Source: Comamonas resistens (GTDB lineage Bacteria; Pseudomonadota; Gammaproteobacteria; Burkholderiales; Burkholderiaceae_C). Taken from it: 64,000 bases of DNA. Shown here piece by piece: positions 62,746 through 64,000 of this stretch (positions are counted from its first letter, which is position 1; each line of letters starts with the position of its first letter). The notes below the pieces were generated by a model, which ran no database searches, was not told where the DNA came from, and saw only the letters and a program-made list of their open reading frames with translations. Position numbers and translations under genes: made by a program. Location: assembly GCF_030064165.1 (NCBI RefSeq), contig NZ_CP125947.1, positions 186,001 to 250,000 on the forward strand, read 5' to 3'.

Positions 62746-64000
62746 ATGGGACTTGCACTGATTCAAAGCCGTGCCTTGCTGGGCCTGGATGCGCCCGGCG
62801 TCACCGTGGAAGTCCATCTGGCCAACGGCCTGCCGTCGTTCACCTTGGTGGGGCTGGCCGATGTGGAAGTCAAGGAAGCGCGCGAACGCGTGCGTGCGGC
62901 CATCGTCAATGCGGGGCTGGAGTTCCCCAATAACAAGCGCATCACCGTCAACCTCGCACCTGCCGATTTGCCCAAGGATTCCGGACGCTTTGATTTGCCG
63001 ATTGCCCTGGGCATTCTGGCGGCCAGTGGCCAGATTGACGCGGCCAGGCTGGCGGATTACGAGTTTGCGGGCGAGCTTTCGCTGACCGGCGCGCTGCGCC
63101 CGGTGCGCGGGGCTCTGGCCACGGCGCTGGCCCTGCAACGTCAGCAGCACAGCGTGCGGCTGGTACTGCCGCCAGAAAGCGCGCAGGAGGCCGCTTTTGT
63201 TCCGGCCATCGAAGTCTTCAGCGCCTTGCATCTGCTCGATGTGGTGCGGCAGTTCATCGCCCATGAAGCGCAGCCTGATCTGGAGGCCGATCAAGCGACA
63301 GCGGCCGGCTGGCAGCGCGTGCAGACCTTATCCGCGCAAGCGCAGAGCCATGGACTGGATCTGCGCGAGGTACGCGGTCAGGTACAGGCCAAGCGCGCTC
63401 TTGAAATTGCAGCTGCTGGCGCGCATGGGGTCTTGATGATCGGCCCGCCGGGCTCTGGAAAGTCCATGCTGGCCCAGCGTTTTGCCAGCCTGCTGCCGCC
63501 CATGAGCGACGAGGAGGCACTGGAGGCGGCGGCCGTCGCCAGCCTCTGCGGTCGTTTTAGCGCCGCGCAATGGCGTCAGCGCCCGTTTGCATCGCCCCAT
63601 CACACGGCCAGCTCGGTGGCGCTGGTTGGTGGTGGCTCGCCGCCCCGGCCCGGAGAGATTTCATACGCCCATGGCGGTGCGCTATTTTTAGATGAGCTGC
63701 CCGAGTTTGCCCGCAGTGCGCTGGAGGCCTTGCGCGAGCCGTTGGAGACGGGGCGTATCACCATCGTCAGGGCGGCGCAGCGCGCGGAATTTCCGGCGCG
63801 CTTTCAGCTGATTGCGGCCATGAATCCCTGCCCCTGCGGCTACTGGGGTTCGCGTGTGCGGGCCTGTCGCTGCACGCCCGATCAGGTAGCGCGCTATCAG
63901 GCTCGCATCAGCGGGCCGCTGCTGGACCGCATCGATCTGCATGTGGAAGTGGCGGCGCTGCCGCCGCAGGAGCTGCTGGCTGTGGCTGAAGGCGAAAGCA
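62746..64000 (+). CDS. comM: YifB/ComM family AAA+ ATPase, 3'-truncated by the window edge
   Basis: 418 codons of a protein usually about 500 residues long, open to the last base. The N-terminal ChlI-like domain ([31 protein letters not shown]) is followed by the AAA+ Mg-chelatase-like domain. Walker A is GPPGSGKS (Lys239), Walker B is [12 protein letters not shown], and the family Cys cluster is [11 protein letters not shown]...CRCTPDQ. ComM is a hexameric helicase promoting branch migration during natural transformation. ATG 62746 starts the conserved first strand, and GAGCGAGGG stands before it. Confidence 0.93.
   Translation, partial: MGLALIQSRALLGLDAPGVTVEVHLANGLPSFTLVGLADVEVKEARERVRAAIVNAGLEFPNNKRITVNLAPADLPKDSGRFDLPIALGILAASGQIDAARLADYEFAGELSLTGALRPVRGALATALALQRQQHSVRLVLPPESAQEAAFVPAIEVFSALHLLDVVRQFIAHEAQPDLEADQATAAGWQRVQTLSAQAQSHGLDLREVRGQVQAKRALEIAAAGAHGVLMIGPPGSGKSMLAQRFASLLPPMSDEEALEAAAVASLCGRFSAAQWRQRPFASPHHTASSVALVGGGSPPRPGEISYAHGGALFLDELPEFARSALEALREPLETGRITIVRAAQRAEFPARFQLIAAMNPCPCGYWGSRVRACRCTPDQVARYQARISGPLLDRIDLHVEVAALPPQELLAVAEGES

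Overview
The window is a high-GC chromosomal segment of a betaproteobacterium of the family Comamonadaceae, most probably the Comamonas testosteroni group. The best single clue is the gene at 47500-49626. Its product matches, as far as I remember that sequence, the soluble quinohaemoprotein ethanol dehydrogenase of C. testosteroni almost throughout. The nicotinate genes, the Bug-family binding proteins and the dispersed intergenic repeats fit the same family. No rRNA, tRNA, CRISPR array, prophage or transposase gene was seen.

Layout. 1-4500: end of a nicotinate catabolic cluster (nicX, 5'-truncated by the window; nicF; a molybdopterin hydroxylase large subunit; a flavin reductase-like gene). 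4500-6414: recQ. 6555-10744: a HutC-type regulator, an acyl-CoA dehydrogenase with a family III CoA-transferase, and a divergent LysR gene. 11005-27282: a large histidine utilisation (hut) region, made of an ABC importer, hutC, hutH, a second hutC, an NCS1 permease, hutU, hutD, hutI, a FAD-linked 2-hydroxyacid dehydrogenase, a histidinol-phosphate-type aminotransferase, hutF and hutG. 27300-28733: an AT-rich orphan gene and a scar of broken genes. 28895-33303: alkB, a stand-alone N-terminal MetH protein, an Ala/Gln-rich protein with a four-cysteine tail, and a porin. 33768-38186: biotin genes bioB, bioA, bioD, bioF. 38211-43106: a MocR regulator divergent from a BenE-like permease and a YggS-type PLP protein, then alanine racemase. 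43239-46073: lplT, an EamA exporter and an AmiS/UreI channel protein. 46187-51402: a regulator divergent from the PQQ alcohol dehydrogenase, then an aldehyde dehydrogenase, with a 269-bp terminal-inverted-repeat element between the last two. 51458-54766: a ProQ-family protein and glcF/glcE. 54897-57379: amtB, glnK and a TorF-type porin behind an apparent sigma-54/NtrC promoter. 57876-64000: a DUF2165 protein, a sulfatase, two Bug binding proteins, a divergent MarR regulator, and the start of comM.

How it works together. The hut region encodes the five-step route histidine, urocanate, imidazolonepropionate, formiminoglutamate, formylglutamate, glutamate (HutH, HutU, HutI, HutF, HutG). Four sites matching the HutC-family operator core GTMTAKAC lie before the ABC importer, before hutH and between the second hutC and the permease, which suggests one regulon. 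The embedded dehydrogenase and aminotransferase may feed imidazole-lactate and imidazole-pyruvate into the pathway. Other units are alcohol-to-acid oxidation (PQQ dehydrogenase plus aldehyde dehydrogenase), ammonium uptake under nitrogen control, biotin synthesis, and a possible vitamin B6 homeostasis locus. Three dispersed intergenic repeat families mark gene ends.
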